DNA from: Spongiibacteraceae bacterium
GTDB taxonomy: Bacteria > Pseudomonadota > Gammaproteobacteria > Pseudomonadales > Dasaniaceae
Direction of reading: 5' to 3'
DNA: 64,000 nucleotides
Assembly (NCBI GenBank): GCA_028280715.1
Contig: JANQLG010000033.1
Span: forward strand, 62,001-126,000
Shown here: in pieces, positions 1 through 9,790 of the stretch
Numbering within the stretch: position 1 is the first letter of the stretch
How the letters are laid out: each line of letters begins with the position of its first letter
Notes under the pieces: model-generated
Told to the model about the DNA's origin: nothing
Seen by the model: the letters and a program-made list of their open reading frames with translations, nothing else
Databases searched by the model: none
Position numbers and translations under genes: made by a program

Positions 1-1376
1 ATGGGGACTTGTTTTATCCCCATATCCATATAAGCAATGGATGTTACTACATTATTGTGAATGATCGGCGCCAGATAAAATTCACCATTAATATCAGCAA
101 TTGTCTTAATGCTGTTATCGATTAGGTCGTAAGTGTCTGGATCATCGTTTTTGGATAAGTAGAGAAATTCTTTTGTTTCAATGATTGTGGATATTATCGA
201 TTCTCCGAAATTAAAACTAAAGCTGAACGCTGAGAATAATTCCTGAGAGTCAGTTCCGGCACCTACCACATTGGTTGCTTTCAGTTTTGAATTGTCTATG
301 ACTTCAGCGATAACCACTCTTTCAAAAGCAGTGTAGCCATAGAGCGCATCTGCAAGAATGGAATAATAAACTCTGATGGTGGAGTTTTTCTTGGCAAGGT
401 CTAAGAATTTATTAATAGCGCTCTTTTGTCCTTCGCTATCAAGGGGCCTAGCAACATTTTTGTCAGATGCTGAATTACCGGCGCCCCTACTGCCATGTTT
501 GGTAGTCTGTGACAGGTAGGGATTTGATTTCTCTTGTAATAATGGTCTGAATTTATTGAATTCTACTTGTGAGTATTCAATGCCTTTTTCAATAAAAGCA
601 ACTGATTCTTTAAGGCTTAATCCGAAATCACGAACAAGACGTTTTGAGGCGTTGATAAAAGCTTTCGAACTTTGTCCGCTGTGATAAGCATGCGTTAATT
701 CATAGGCCATTTTGACCGCTTTTCCTTCGTTAGTAGCAGGAACTTCATTAAATGCATCATTGATGAGAGTAGATAACTCCCATTTCTCCACCAGTTGTTC
801 ACTTAATTCGCTGTAATCGAACCCACATAATGATAAGCAAGCCATTTCAGGGGTGAGTCCAGTATTAATAAGCTCTTTATATTCTTTTAGGTTAAGCATT
901 GAGCTGGATAGAAATGCAAGTTCCCCCACGTTGCTTAAGAGGCCTGCAATATAGGCATCTTTGTTGGTACTACCATTAAGCCTTTCCGATAGATTTTGTG
1001 CATGAACGGCAGTTTCAAAGCAACGATGAAGGCATTCCAGGATCATAATTCTTTGATCATGATGTCGTAATGGAATGTTTTCTACGATACCGATACAGAT
1101 GCAGATAGAGTGAAGTCCATCGTAGCCAATGCGGACTACAGCCTCGTGAAGACTCCTTCTTTCAGTATCGGTGTCATATTTTGAGGTATTTGCAACTCTT
1201 ATGATCTGCGCGGTTAAGGCTGCATCCTTAAGAATAATATCTTCAATAACAGTTGAATCAGACTGCGTATTTAGTGCGGAGATTACTTCTGTAGCAATCG
1301 CACCTAATGACCTTAAATCAGAATTGAGAATGATATCTAAGATGTTATCTTTTTTATCTTGATCCATCAGTATCAT
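1..1376 (-). CDS. HDOD domain signalling protein (partial, C-terminus outside window)
   Basis: The minus strand is open without a stop from 1376 to the window edge, about 458 codons. The N-terminal part (about residues 10-210) reads as an HDOD domain: repeated helices with segments such as AYIAGLLSNVGELAF and WELSTLINDAF, the pattern of proteins related to HD-domain phosphodiesterases but lacking their metal ligands. Residues after about 270 look like a GAF-type sensor region (inference, weak). HDOD proteins are signalling or regulatory factors without known catalysis. ATG 1376 is preceded by TGAGG with a 4-base gap; an in-frame ATG at 1367 is the alternative. It is divergent from the DUF1835 gene. 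Confidence 0.75.
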   Translation of the reverse strand, partial: MILMDQDKKDNILDIILNSDLRSLGAIATEVISALNTQSDSTVIEDIILKDAALTAQIIRVANTSKYDTDTERRSLHEAVVRIGYDGLHSICICIGIVENIPLRHHDQRIMILECLHRCFETAVHAQNLSERLNGSTNKDAYIAGLLSNVGELAFLSSSMLNLKEYKELINTGLTPEMACLSLCGFDYSELSEQLVEKWELSTLINDAFNEVPATNEGKAVKMAYELTHAYHSGQSSKAFINASKRLVRDFGLSLKESVAFIEKGIEYSQVEFNKFRPLLQEKSNPYLSQTTKHGSRGAGNSASDKNVARPLDSEGQKSAINKFLDLAKKNSTIRVYYSILADALYGYTAFERVVIAEVIDNSKLKATNVVGAGTDSQELFSAFSFSFNFGESIISTIIETKEFLYLSKNDDPDTYDLIDNSIKTIADINGEFYLAPIIHNNVVTSIAYMDMGIKQVP

Positions 1377-1411
1377 GCAGCCTCATAACCCTATGATATG
1401 TAAAAACTATT

Positions 1412-1441
1412 TTGACAGCCCGAATTATATAGAAGTATACC
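1412..1441 (+). promoter_or_regulatory. possible sigma-70 promoter upstream of the DUF1835 gene
   Basis: A perfect TTGACA at 1412-1417 is followed after 18 bases by TATACC (1436-1441). It lies in the 326-base gap between the divergent HDOD and DUF1835 genes, about 260 bases before the DUF1835 start, so the leader would be long. The rest of the gap shows nothing stronger than a 4-bp GC hairpin around 1591-1601. Confidence 0.3.
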
Positions 1442-1702
1442 TTCGAGTCCAAAGCTCGTTGTTATTTTTTTATGTGAATATGCAAGCTGCACTTTATATT
1501 AGCACTTCAGGTATAAAGTGAGTCACTTGCATTAACTATTTGTAGTTACTATATTGATCCAGTGCCTTCTGGCCCCCATGTTCGCGGAAAGGGCTGCGCC
1601 CAATCTATATTGATAGATAACGAAAATCCGAACTGTTTGTAGCTTATGCTGCAGTCGCTGACCTGTTATGCGGACACAGGTATTGGATTATTCGGAGTTC
1701 GT

Positions 1703-2959
1703 ATGTCTATTTTTAGTACAGCTATTCGCAAATTATCTTCTCCTGCTTCGCCACGACAAATCTTCCACGGTAAGTTAAATCTTGAGCAACAGAAAAAGCG
1801 TGCTAAAGAATTATTGCGTGGTTGTCATCATCAACAGGTTGATTCGCTGACGCGTTTTAACAATACACATCCGCGAGCAGAGTCGGTTCAGGATAATGAG
1901 ATTAAGCTAACGCATTGTCAGCTAGTGATCGCCCGCGAGAACGGTTTTTCCAGTTGGCAGGTGATGAAAGCTCATATTGAAAGCTTAAGTATTGATCAAC
2001 GCCAACTGGATGATCAACAAACCCTGCATATTCGTTGTGGTAGCGATATTAAACATAGCTTGGAGTTGGCGGGATTTACAGGTTGTTTTCTGGAATTTTC
2101 TGACCCTTTTTGTCAGGGGCCAGTTAAAGACTTGCCGCTGGATCAGTTAGTTGAACTTCGCAGCCAGTTTACGGCTGGGGCTTATGAACTAGCGCCGGCA
2201 GATGCCAAATCGCGAATGCGTATGGCATACGATGGTTTGGCTCAGGTGGGTCAGTGGCAAAGGGTTGTGTTGTGGTTTGAGCACGATAGTTATGACCAAC
2301 TGATTCTGGCTTTCCTGCTGGCGTATTTTTTTCGTCATCCCTTTAAGGGTAAGCTTGAAATGATCTGCGTTGATCAGGTGCCTGGCGTCAGCGATTTTAT
2401 TGGCTTGGGCCAGTTGTCTCCGGAGCTGTTACGTTATCTTTGGGATAATGAGAGAAAGCCAGTGAGTACTGATCAGTTGGTTTTGGGCGAGAAGGTTTGG
2501 AAGGCTTTGTGTGCTGATTCGTCAGTCGCATTACAAGAGCTGGTTCAGCACGGTACTGCATCTATCCCAATGATGGCGGTCGCGTTACAACGCCATTTAG
2601 AAGAACTGCCTGATAGCATGACGGGGCTAAGCCTAACCGAGTCACTTATTTTGCAATGTTTATCCGAAGATGATTCGCTTACTGTAGGTAAGTTATTTCA
2701 TCGCTATATGACTGAGAGGGAGCCGTTGGTCTGGTTAGGTGACGTGATGTTTTGGTCGATTGTTCAGCAGCTGGCATCTGCGATTGAACCTTTGGTGGAT
2801 ATTAATCAGCAGAGCGATATGTGGCATAAATTTGATATCAAAATTACTGCCACGGGTCTTGAGGTTTTGGCTGGTAGGCGTCATTTTGACCAGTTTAGAG
2901 CTCAGGATCGTTGGGTTGGTGGGGTACTTGTACCGGCAGCAACTTATGAGGGAATATAA
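1703..2959 (+). CDS. DUF1835 domain-containing protein
   Basis: This is a 418-residue soluble protein. The middle opens with HIRCGSDIK and a following LEFSDPFCQGPV segment, the signature of DUF1835 (a family of unknown biochemical role). A WFEHDSYDQL segment follows, also typical of that family. The N-terminal 100 residues are rich in Gln, Lys and His and contain an ARENGFSSWQVMKAHIE stretch like that seen in ankyrin-linked bacterial proteins. ATG 1703 is chosen because GGAG lies 5 bases upstream; an in-frame upstream ATG at 1646 has no such site. The 3' end overlaps the convergent DUF1853 gene by 16 bases. No function can be assigned. Confidence 0.8.
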   Translation: MSIFSTAIRKLSSPASPRQIFHGKLNLEQQKKRAKELLRGCHHQQVDSLTRFNNTHPRAESVQDNEIKLTHCQLVIARENGFSSWQVMKAHIESLSIDQRQLDDQQTLHIRCGSDIKHSLELAGFTGCFLEFSDPFCQGPVKDLPLDQLVELRSQFTAGAYELAPADAKSRMRMAYDGLAQVGQWQRVVLWFEHDSYDQLILAFLLAYFFRHPFKGKLEMICVDQVPGVSDFIGLGQLSPELLRYLWDNERKPVSTDQLVLGEKVWKALCADSSVALQELVQHGTASIPMMAVALQRHLEELPDSMTGLSLTESLILQCLSEDDSLTVGKLFHRYMTEREPLVWLGDVMFWSIVQQLASAIEPLVDINQQSDMWHKFDIKITATGLEVLAGRRHFDQFRAQDRWVGGVLVPAATYEGI

Positions 2960-3921
2960 GGCCAGTCATCCGGGGTAATAAAGAATCGGTTTGTTTCAAT
3001 GGCGCGGCTGTTGTTTATTTTTAAGCTACAGATCATAACGGGTAGCGCTTGCTGTTGAAAAAAATCTTTTGCATAGCTGATTAGCATGGTATCTGACATT
3101 GGTTCATTCTTTTTATCATTTTGTTCTAAAGTGGTTTGGGAAAATTGACTTAACCATCTTGGCCGCTGCAGTACTTGCCATCTATTTGTTTCGGTCGTGA
3201 GCTTAGTATTGGCCGCGAGCTTTTCAAATGCTGAAATGCTTAGCCATTTTCCCCTGTGATGATCGGTTGATAAATATTGGCAATTTTCAGACTGATCTGC
3301 AGTAGTGAAAGGATAAAACAGATAGCCTTTAAGTGCGATTTTGCGCTGTGTTATGTGAATATCTTTACTCGAAAGCAGTTGCGCAGCTGACTCCGTCTGA
3401 TTAAGTAGGATTTGATGATTAAGCAGCCTGTGCAGTTTGATATCCAGTCGGTCTTTGCAGTTGGGGCCTAACCAGTTGTTAAGTTCGCTGTCAGTATTTA
3501 GTGGTTCCATAGAGGTCTGCAGAAAAAACTTTACTGCCAGCTCCAGATGAATCACTTCGTCATTGAACGTATCTTTTATGATCAGATCAAATTCACCTAG
3601 GGTTTTGCCGTTATCGTGAATTGGCAAGTTGGCGGCGATCAACTGGTATTGTTTATCCTGCTGTAAAAAGAATTGCCACAGGTATTCAAAGTAGATGCCC
3701 AGACGAGTACTTTTGCGTTTCTCCAGATGTGTCAGTAATGGAGTGGGGTTGCTGTCCAGCTCTTGCATCCAGGCGATTCGTGCAGGTGTTAGCTGGATTA
3801 CCATACTGGTTATATTACGATCAGATACTAATGGTGTGTAATCATTGATCAGGTTGGGAGAGAACAGGCTCCAAGCCAAATCGCGTACGGCGGAGTGATT
3901 AAGATTTGGCAATTCCAGCAT
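2944..3921 (-). CDS. DUF1853 family protein
   Basis: This 325-residue protein starts MLELPNLNHSAVRDLAWS and carries RLGIYFEYLWQFFL and a GEFDLIIKD ... HLELAVKFF core. The pattern matches DUF1853. The acidic and Lys spacing in GEFDLI / ELAVKF resembles a PD-(D/E)XK nuclease-like core (E..D, ExxxK); that is my inference, not an established activity. It is transcribed divergently from nadK with a 72-base gap, an association also seen in Pseudomonas-type genomes. Its stop overlaps the end of the DUF1835 gene tail to tail. Confidence 0.8.
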   Translation of the reverse strand: MLELPNLNHSAVRDLAWSLFSPNLINDYTPLVSDRNITSMVIQLTPARIAWMQELDSNPTPLLTHLEKRKSTRLGIYFEYLWQFFLQQDKQYQLIAANLPIHDNGKTLGEFDLIIKDTFNDEVIHLELAVKFFLQTSMEPLNTDSELNNWLGPNCKDRLDIKLHRLLNHQILLNQTESAAQLLSSKDIHITQRKIALKGYLFYPFTTADQSENCQYLSTDHHRGKWLSISAFEKLAANTKLTTETNRWQVLQRPRWLSQFSQTTLEQNDKKNEPMSDTMLISYAKDFFQQQALPVMICSLKINNSRAIETNRFFITPDDWPYIPS

Positions 3922-3993
3922 ATTTGTTTGGACTCTCTGTTTTCTGCAGGTAAAGTATACTGCCTAACAATTACTAAAGGTGCTTTACGCCCC

Positions 3994-4872
3994 ATGTCGA
4001 CATTTAACACCATAGGTATCATGGGTCGTGCCAGTGATGCAGTTGGTGAAACACTCAAGGTTCTCACTCAGTTTTTAGCCGCCAGGAATGTTGATGTCAT
4101 TCTCGGGGACGATGTCGCGCCACTCATGCCTGATAGTGAATTATCTGTTAGTCCTCGCAATAAAATCGGTGCCGCTTGTGACATGATCATTGTCCTTGGT
4201 GGTGATGGTAGCCTATTGGGGGCGGCTAGAACATTGGCTCATCACAGTGTACCGGTATTGGGAATCAACCGGGGGCGACTAGGTTTTCTTACAGACGTTA
4301 TGCCTGACGAGATGGAAGAAAAGGTTGGGGCGGTATTAGATGGCGAATACCAGATAGAAAAGCGCTTTTTATTGACGGCCTGTTTAATGCGTGCCGGCGA
4401 AAAAGTTGATAAGGCCGAAGCCTTGAACGATGTGGTGGTTAACTCGGGTACCTCGGCGCAAATGATCGAGTTTGATCTGTTTATTGATGACGAGTTTGTC
4501 TACCACCAGCGTTCCGATGGATTGATTATTTCTACTCCTACAGGTTCCACCGCTTATTCGTTGTCAGGAGGTGGACCGATAATGCATCCAACCCTGGATG
4601 CCGTGGTGCTGGTTCCTATGTTCCCGCATACGTTGTCGAGTAGACCTATTGTGGTGGATGGCAATAGCGAAGTAAAAATAATCATTCGGGACAGTAATGA
4701 AATTCATCCGCCCATCAGCTGTGATGGTCAGGAACATCTGACAGCACAACCCGGCGATACTGTGGTGATTCGCAAAAAGCGCCACAAGCTCAGCCTTATT
4801 CATCCTCCCAATACCAGCTTCTATGAGAGCTGCCGTGGCAAACTAGGCTGGAGTACTCGTCTCGGTGATTAG
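3994..4872 (+). CDS. nadK: NAD kinase
   Basis: NAD kinase phosphorylates NAD+ to NADP+ in the cytosol using ATP or polyphosphate and is the only route to NADP. The 292-residue length is normal. The diagnostic GGDG motif is at residues 69-72 (VLGGDGSLLGAAR), followed by NRGRLGFLTD and the NAD-site stretch STPTGSTAYSLSGGGPI. ATG 3994 is chosen because the protein then begins with the usual STFNTIGIMGR strand; the frame is open further upstream to 3895, but that extension overlaps the divergent gene and does not resemble the family. It is a single gene followed by a 96-base gap and the rhomboid gene. Confidence 0.95.
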   Translation: MSTFNTIGIMGRASDAVGETLKVLTQFLAARNVDVILGDDVAPLMPDSELSVSPRNKIGAACDMIIVLGGDGSLLGAARTLAHHSVPVLGINRGRLGFLTDVMPDEMEEKVGAVLDGEYQIEKRFLLTACLMRAGEKVDKAEALNDVVVNSGTSAQMIEFDLFIDDEFVYHQRSDGLIISTPTGSTAYSLSGGGPIMHPTLDAVVLVPMFPHTLSSRPIVVDGNSEVKIIIRDSNEIHPPISCDGQEHLTAQPGDTVVIRKKRHKLSLIHPPNTSFYESCRGKLGWSTRLGD

Positions 4873-4968
4873 CACCTGTTCTTTTCGGAACATTTATTAG
4901 CTATTTATTGTCCGTTTATATTATCCATTAATGTAGTTTTTTGGTTTTTGTGAGTCTCGTTTAGCACT

Positions 4969-5820
4969 ATGGCTGAAATTATCGTTGTTAAGGCACCGGT
5001 TGAGGAAAATTTATCGGATTTCAGCCGTTATCTGTGGCAGCAGCAAATGCCTCACCGAATTTTACTTCATAATGATATACAACTGCTTTTAGTAGGTTCT
5101 GAATCCGATGCTGTGCAAGTCGCCAAAGCCTTTCAGTTGTACCAAGACGGGGAGATTAATTTACCGGATATCCGTCCCAGTCAGCCAAAGAGATTGGGGG
5201 CATTTGACTGGCTAAAACAAACACCGGTTACTCTGGTGCTGTTGTTACTGAGTATTGCCGGTTATTTTCTTGTCATCACTGATCATCAGCTGGAATATGC
5301 CAGGTATTTAACCTTTTTTGATATCGAGTTATCGGGGCGTTCTATTCAGTTTAGTATGCCGAGTGGTGAATACTGGCGCTTGATAACGCCAGCGTTTTTA
5401 CATTTCAGCGTATTGCATATTGTCTTCAACGGCTTGTGGCTCTGGGAACTGGGGCGTCGGATAGAAGTGTTGCATGGTGGTTTTCTAATGGCCGGCATTA
5501 CGGTGTTTTTGGCGATCGGCTCTAATCTTGCTCAGGCGATGTTTGCTGAGGCGGGCATATTTGGTGGCATGTCCGGAGTTATTTACGGTCTGCTTGCCTA
5601 TGGTTGGATCTGGAGTGTGTTGTGCCCTCATCAGTCGGTTGGCATTCCCAAGGCAGTTTTTATTTTTATGTTGCTATGGATGGTATTGTGCATGACTGGT
5701 TTTGTCGATGCGCTGGGTGCGGGTAGTGTAGCCAATGCCGCTCATGTCGGTGGTTTTGTGATGGGGCTAATCCTCGGCGGAGTTAGTGGTCTGGTTGAAC
5801 GTAGTTCGAATTCGGCATGA
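4969..5820 (+). CDS. glpG: rhomboid family intramembrane serine protease (GlpG-type)
   Basis: This protein belongs to the rhomboid proteases, which cut transmembrane segments inside the inner membrane. It has 283 residues with an N-terminal cytosolic domain (about 1-75) as in GlpG and then six predicted membrane segments. The catalytic dyad is visible: Ser202 in GGMSGVIYG and His259 in ANAAHVGGFVMG. The HxxxN oxyanion motif is at His150/Asn154. It lies between nadK and the DUF1315 gene in an order shared with Pseudomonas. Substrates cannot be told from sequence. The glpG symbol rests on architecture only. Confidence 0.88.
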   Translation: MAEIIVVKAPVEENLSDFSRYLWQQQMPHRILLHNDIQLLLVGSESDAVQVAKAFQLYQDGEINLPDIRPSQPKRLGAFDWLKQTPVTLVLLLLSIAGYFLVITDHQLEYARYLTFFDIELSGRSIQFSMPSGEYWRLITPAFLHFSVLHIVFNGLWLWELGRRIEVLHGGFLMAGITVFLAIGSNLAQAMFAEAGIFGGMSGVIYGLLAYGWIWSVLCPHQSVGIPKAVFIFMLLWMVLCMTGFVDALGAGSVANAAHVGGFVMGLILGGVSGLVERSSNSA

Positions 5821-5891
5821 TATAATCGCCAGTCATTTATGAAAGCAACCCTCTATGAAGTAACAGTTCCATCAAATAACAGAGTGAATGT

Positions 5892-6158
5892 ATGGATTTC
5901 CAGCAATTAATTCAGAACATGTCGCCAGACATTTATGCCAGTTTGAAAAGGGCGGTAGAAATTGGCAAATGGCCCGATGGCAGAGTGCTGAACCAGGAGC
6001 AAAAAGAGCTGTGTATGGAAGCCGTTATTAACTACGAACATCTCTACGTTGACGAAAAAGATCGTGTAGGCTTTATCGATCGAGGCAGCAAGCAGGAGGG
6101 TGAAATGTGCGATTCGCCGAATGATGCTGACCAAACCAATCCTCTCAAATGGAAGTGA
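5892..6158 (+). CDS. DUF1315 family protein (YeaC-like)
   Basis: This is a small acidic protein of 88 residues. The core YASLKRAVEIGKWPDGRVL followed by QEQKELCMEAVINYEH is the DUF1315/YeaC signature; the family has no established function. Pseudomonas relatives also place it beside a DUF2797 gene and pepN, so a shared transcript is likely here. The last 25 residues (after about 63) are polar and probably disordered. Confidence 0.85.
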   Translation: MDFQQLIQNMSPDIYASLKRAVEIGKWPDGRVLNQEQKELCMEAVINYEHLYVDEKDRVGFIDRGSKQEGEMCDSPNDADQTNPLKWK

Positions 6159-6203
6159 ATCTATTCAGTTTTTTCTTTTAATAATAATTACAGGAGTCAT
6201 CCT

Positions 6204-7043
6204 TTGGTTACGGCAGTAGGTCATTTGCGAAAAATGAAAACACAATTGCAAGGCGACAGCATATCCGGGCAGGCCTGTTATCAATTATTAATTGGCGAGG
6301 AAGCCATTCCCATCGGTGATTTTCTCGGCAAATCCATTAAGTTACAGCATACCGGGCAGATAAACTGCATTTACTGCGGTAGAAAAACTAATAAAAGCTT
6401 TAATCAGGGCTTTTGTTATCCCTGTTTTAAAAAGTTGGCACAGTGTGATAGTTGTATTGTGAGCCCTGAAAAGTGCCACTATTTTGAGGGTACTTGTCGT
6501 GAGCCGGAATGGGCCGATGATCATTGTATGCAGGATCATTTCGTCTACTTGGCGAATTCATCGGGTATCAAAGTAGGAATTACACGCGGTAATCAAATTC
6601 CTACCCGCTGGATCGATCAGGGTGCGATTCAAGCTTTACCGATTTTTCGTGTCAGTAATCGCCTACAGTCCGGAAGGGTTGAAGTCATATTTAAGCAACA
6701 TGTTGCTGATAAAACCAATTGGCGAGCTATGTTGAAGGGGCAGGTAGATATAATAGATTTACTGAATGAACGAGATCGTTTGTTCAGCGAATGTAAAACA
6801 GATATCGAAAATCTGCAGCAGGAATTTGGTGTACAGGCGATACAATGGATTAACGATGCAGATATAGTGGGCATCAGCTATCCAGTGATTGAGTATCCCA
6901 CCAAAGTAACATCGTTGAATTTTGATAAGCAGCCCACAGTTGAAGGTACGCTGATGGGTATTAAGGGGCAATACCTGATATTAGATACAGGTGTGATTAA
7001 TATCAGAAAGTTCAGCGCATACCAGGTTGAATTTACCGCCTAA
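6204..7043 (+). CDS. DUF2797 protein with zinc-binding cysteines
   Basis: This 279-residue protein begins with TTG at 6204, supported by AGGAG 7 bases upstream; ATG 6234 is the alternative. Between residues 50 and 95 it has a cluster of Cys pairs (CIYCG, CYPCF, CDSC, then a later Cys-His) that would bind zinc. Next comes FVYLANSSGIKVGITR, which resembles the GIY-YIG/T5orf172 nuclease core (Y..YxxA..KVGIT). This combination defines DUF2797, whose function is not established. It sits 45 bases after DUF1315 and 62 bases before pepN in the same direction. Confidence 0.82.
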   Translation: MVTAVGHLRKMKTQLQGDSISGQACYQLLIGEEAIPIGDFLGKSIKLQHTGQINCIYCGRKTNKSFNQGFCYPCFKKLAQCDSCIVSPEKCHYFEGTCREPEWADDHCMQDHFVYLANSSGIKVGITRGNQIPTRWIDQGAIQALPIFRVSNRLQSGRVEVIFKQHVADKTNWRAMLKGQVDIIDLLNERDRLFSECKTDIENLQQEFGVQAIQWINDADIVGISYPVIEYPTKVTSLNFDKQPTVEGTLMGIKGQYLILDTGVINIRKFSAYQVEFTA

Positions 7044-7105
7044 AATTTATCAAAGGCCTTATCTGTTTTACATACAGTGCTAAAAAGAGTTGTTGGAGAT
7101 AGCCG

Positions 7106-9766
7106 ATGCGTGACGCGCAACCTAAAGCCATTTATTTAAAAGATTATCAGGTGCCTGAATACCTGATCGATACCACTGATCTGCATTTCACTTTGGATGA
7201 AGAGCTTACTCAGGTGAAATCGACTTTGGCAATGCGACGCAATCCAGCTTCGTCTTCAACCAGTAAGCGTTTAGAGCTTCATGGGCAGGACTTAATACTA
7301 AAGCGCTTGGTTGTTGATGACATAGAGTTAACAGCCGATCAGTATTTACTATCGCCCGAAGGTCTGGTTGTTTATGAAGTACCAGATAGTTTTGTGCTGG
7401 AATGTGTCACTGAAATCAAGCCGCAGGAAAATACGTCACTGGAAGGTTTGTATAAATCCAGAACAATGTTTTGTACTCAGTGTGAGGCCGAAGGATTCAG
7501 AAAAATTACTTATTATCTGGATCGTCCGGACGCCATGTCGATATTTACCACAACAATTGTGGCAGATGAGCGGCGTTATCCGGTTTTATTGTCTAATGGT
7601 AATAATGTAGCGTCTGGAAAAAATGATGATGGTACTCATTGGATCACTTGGCATGATCCCTTTAAAAAACCGGCTTATTTATTTGCACTTGTAGCGGGTG
7701 ATTTGGAATTTGTCGAAGATCATTTCACAACCATGAATGGCAGTGAAGTAACTTTACGTATTTTTGTTGAAGAAAAAGATCTTGATAAATGCGATCACGC
7801 TATGCGTTCTTTAATCAATGCTATGCGTTGGGATGAAGAAGTCTATGGTCGCGAATATGATCTGAATATTTTCAATATTGTGGCCGTTGATGATTTCAAT
7901 ATGGGCGCGATGGAAAATAAAAGTCTGAATATTTTTAATACCTCCTGCGTGTTGGCTAAACCGGAAACCACAACTGATACAGGCTTTCAACGTGTTGAAG
8001 CGGTGGTAGCCCACGAATATTTCCATAACTGGTCTGGTAACAGAGTCACCTGTCGCGACTGGTTCCAATTGAGCTTAAAAGAGGGTTTTACGGTTTATCG
8101 TGATGCGGAGTTTTCGGCGGACATGGGTTCGCGTACCGTTAAGCGAGTTGAAGATGTTTCTTTGCTCAGGACGATTCAGTTTGCTGAAGATGGTGGCCCG
8201 ATGGCGCATCCAGTACGCCCCGATTCTTATATCGAAATTTCCAATTTTTATACGGTTACCATTTATGAAAAGGGTGCAGAAGTGGTAAGAATGATTGCCA
8301 ATCTTCTGGGGCCAGAAAATTTCCGCAAAGGGTCTGATTTATATTTTCAACGTCACGATGGTCAAGCGGTGACCTGTGAAGATTTTGTGGTGGCAATGGA
8401 GGATGCTTCTGGTAAGGACTTATCCCTGTTTAGAAATTGGTACTCACAGTCTGGTACTCCTCGTTTGAATGTGAAAGGTCAGTATGATGATGTGGCTCAA
8501 ACTTACACATTAACCGTTGAACAAAATTGCCCAGCTACTCCGGGGCAGGAAAGCAAGCAGCCGTTCCATATTCCATTGTCGATGGCACTGTTGGGCGAAG
8601 CGGGGGCCTTACGTTTACAGCGTTCAGAAGCAGAGCCTAATACAGATCTGGCCGATAACACTGAAACAGTGTTGGATATCACTGAACCGAAGCAAACTTT
8701 TGTATTCGAAAATATTGTTGAAAAACCTGTGCCTAGTTTGTTAAGGAGTTTTTCTGCGCCGGTAAAACTTCACTTTGATTACAGTCGCGATGAGCTGATG
8801 TTTTTAATGAGTCGTGATAGCGATGGGTTCTGTCGTTGGGATGCGGCACAGCAGTTGGGGGTTCAGGTACTCAATGATATGGTCGCAGCCTATCAGGTGG
8901 GTGATGACATGGTGGTCGATCAGCGCCTGATTGAGGCTTACCGAGCCATTTTGACTGATGCTTCTCTTGATAAGGCAATGGTTGCCTTGATGTTGAAACT
9001 CCCTACGGAAGCTTATATGGCTGAACTTGCTGATGTGGTAGATGTCTCGGCAATTTATCAAGCGAGGGAGAATGCGCGCAAGACAATAGCTGTATCGTTA
9101 GAAAATGAATTATGGTCGATATACCGTGCAAATCAGCATGGTCAGGGCTATGAACCGACGGCAGGGCAAATTGCACAGCGAAGTTTAAAAAATGCAGCGT
9201 TGTCCTATCTAATGTTGTTGGAAACAGAGGAAGCCCTAAGTGCCTGTATCGATCAGTTTGAACAGACCGATAATATGACTGATGTATTTGCTGCTTTTGT
9301 CTGTGTAGTCAATAGCTCTTTTGATGAGCAAAAGCAGAAAATTCTGCAGCAGTTTTATGATGAATGGCAATCGGAATCGCTGGTAATTAATCAATGGTTT
9401 ATGGCTCAGGCAACCTGTTCTCAGCCAGAAACTCTGGCAAAGGTTAAAGAACTGATGCAGCATCCGGCCTTTGATATCAATAATCCCAATAAAGTGAGGT
9501 CACTGGTAGGTGCTTTTTGTGGACAAAATGCTATTAATTTTCATCAGCCAGATGGAGAAGGTTATCGTTTTCTGGCCGACCAGATTATTGCTTTAAATAA
9601 GCTCAATCCGCAGATTGCTTCGCGTTTGTTGGGGCCATTAAGTAAATGGAAAAAATATATTCCACATGCTGGCCAGAAAATGAAAGCTGAGTTGGAACGA
9701 ATTATAGCAGAGCCGGATTTATCTAAAGATGTTTATGAAGTGGTTTCTAAAAGTCTGAAATCGTAG
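7106..9766 (+). CDS. pepN: aminopeptidase N (M1 zinc metallopeptidase)
   Basis: PepN removes N-terminal residues from peptides in the cytosol. The 886-residue length matches the gammaproteobacterial enzyme (about 870). The exopeptidase motif GAMEN is at 267-271 and the zinc motif HEYFH at 303-307, with the third ligand Glu326 in LKEGFTVYRD. The C-terminal 450 residues form the helical domain of the family. It is preceded by GGAG at a good distance (TTGGAGATAGCCG before ATG). It is the last gene of the nadK-side cluster; the stop is followed by a convergent gene after 44 bases. Confidence 0.97.
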   Translation: MRDAQPKAIYLKDYQVPEYLIDTTDLHFTLDEELTQVKSTLAMRRNPASSSTSKRLELHGQDLILKRLVVDDIELTADQYLLSPEGLVVYEVPDSFVLECVTEIKPQENTSLEGLYKSRTMFCTQCEAEGFRKITYYLDRPDAMSIFTTTIVADERRYPVLLSNGNNVASGKNDDGTHWITWHDPFKKPAYLFALVAGDLEFVEDHFTTMNGSEVTLRIFVEEKDLDKCDHAMRSLINAMRWDEEVYGREYDLNIFNIVAVDDFNMGAMENKSLNIFNTSCVLAKPETTTDTGFQRVEAVVAHEYFHNWSGNRVTCRDWFQLSLKEGFTVYRDAEFSADMGSRTVKRVEDVSLLRTIQFAEDGGPMAHPVRPDSYIEISNFYTVTIYEKGAEVVRMIANLLGPENFRKGSDLYFQRHDGQAVTCEDFVVAMEDASGKDLSLFRNWYSQSGTPRLNVKGQYDDVAQTYTLTVEQNCPATPGQESKQPFHIPLSMALLGEAGALRLQRSEAEPNTDLADNTETVLDITEPKQTFVFENIVEKPVPSLLRSFSAPVKLHFDYSRDELMFLMSRDSDGFCRWDAAQQLGVQVLNDMVAAYQVGDDMVVDQRLIEAYRAILTDASLDKAMVALMLKLPTEAYMAELADVVDVSAIYQARENARKTIAVSLENELWSIYRANQHGQGYEPTAGQIAQRSLKNAALSYLMLLETEEALSACIDQFEQTDNMTDVFAAFVCVVNSSFDEQKQKILQQFYDEWQSESLVINQWFMAQATCSQPETLAKVKELMQHPAFDINNPNKVRSLVGAFCGQNAINFHQPDGEGYRFLADQIIALNKLNPQIASRLLGPLSKWKKYIPHAGQKMKAELERIIAEPDLSKDVYEVVSKSLKS

Positions 9767-9790
9767 TAGTAATTGTAGTAGTAAAGGTGG

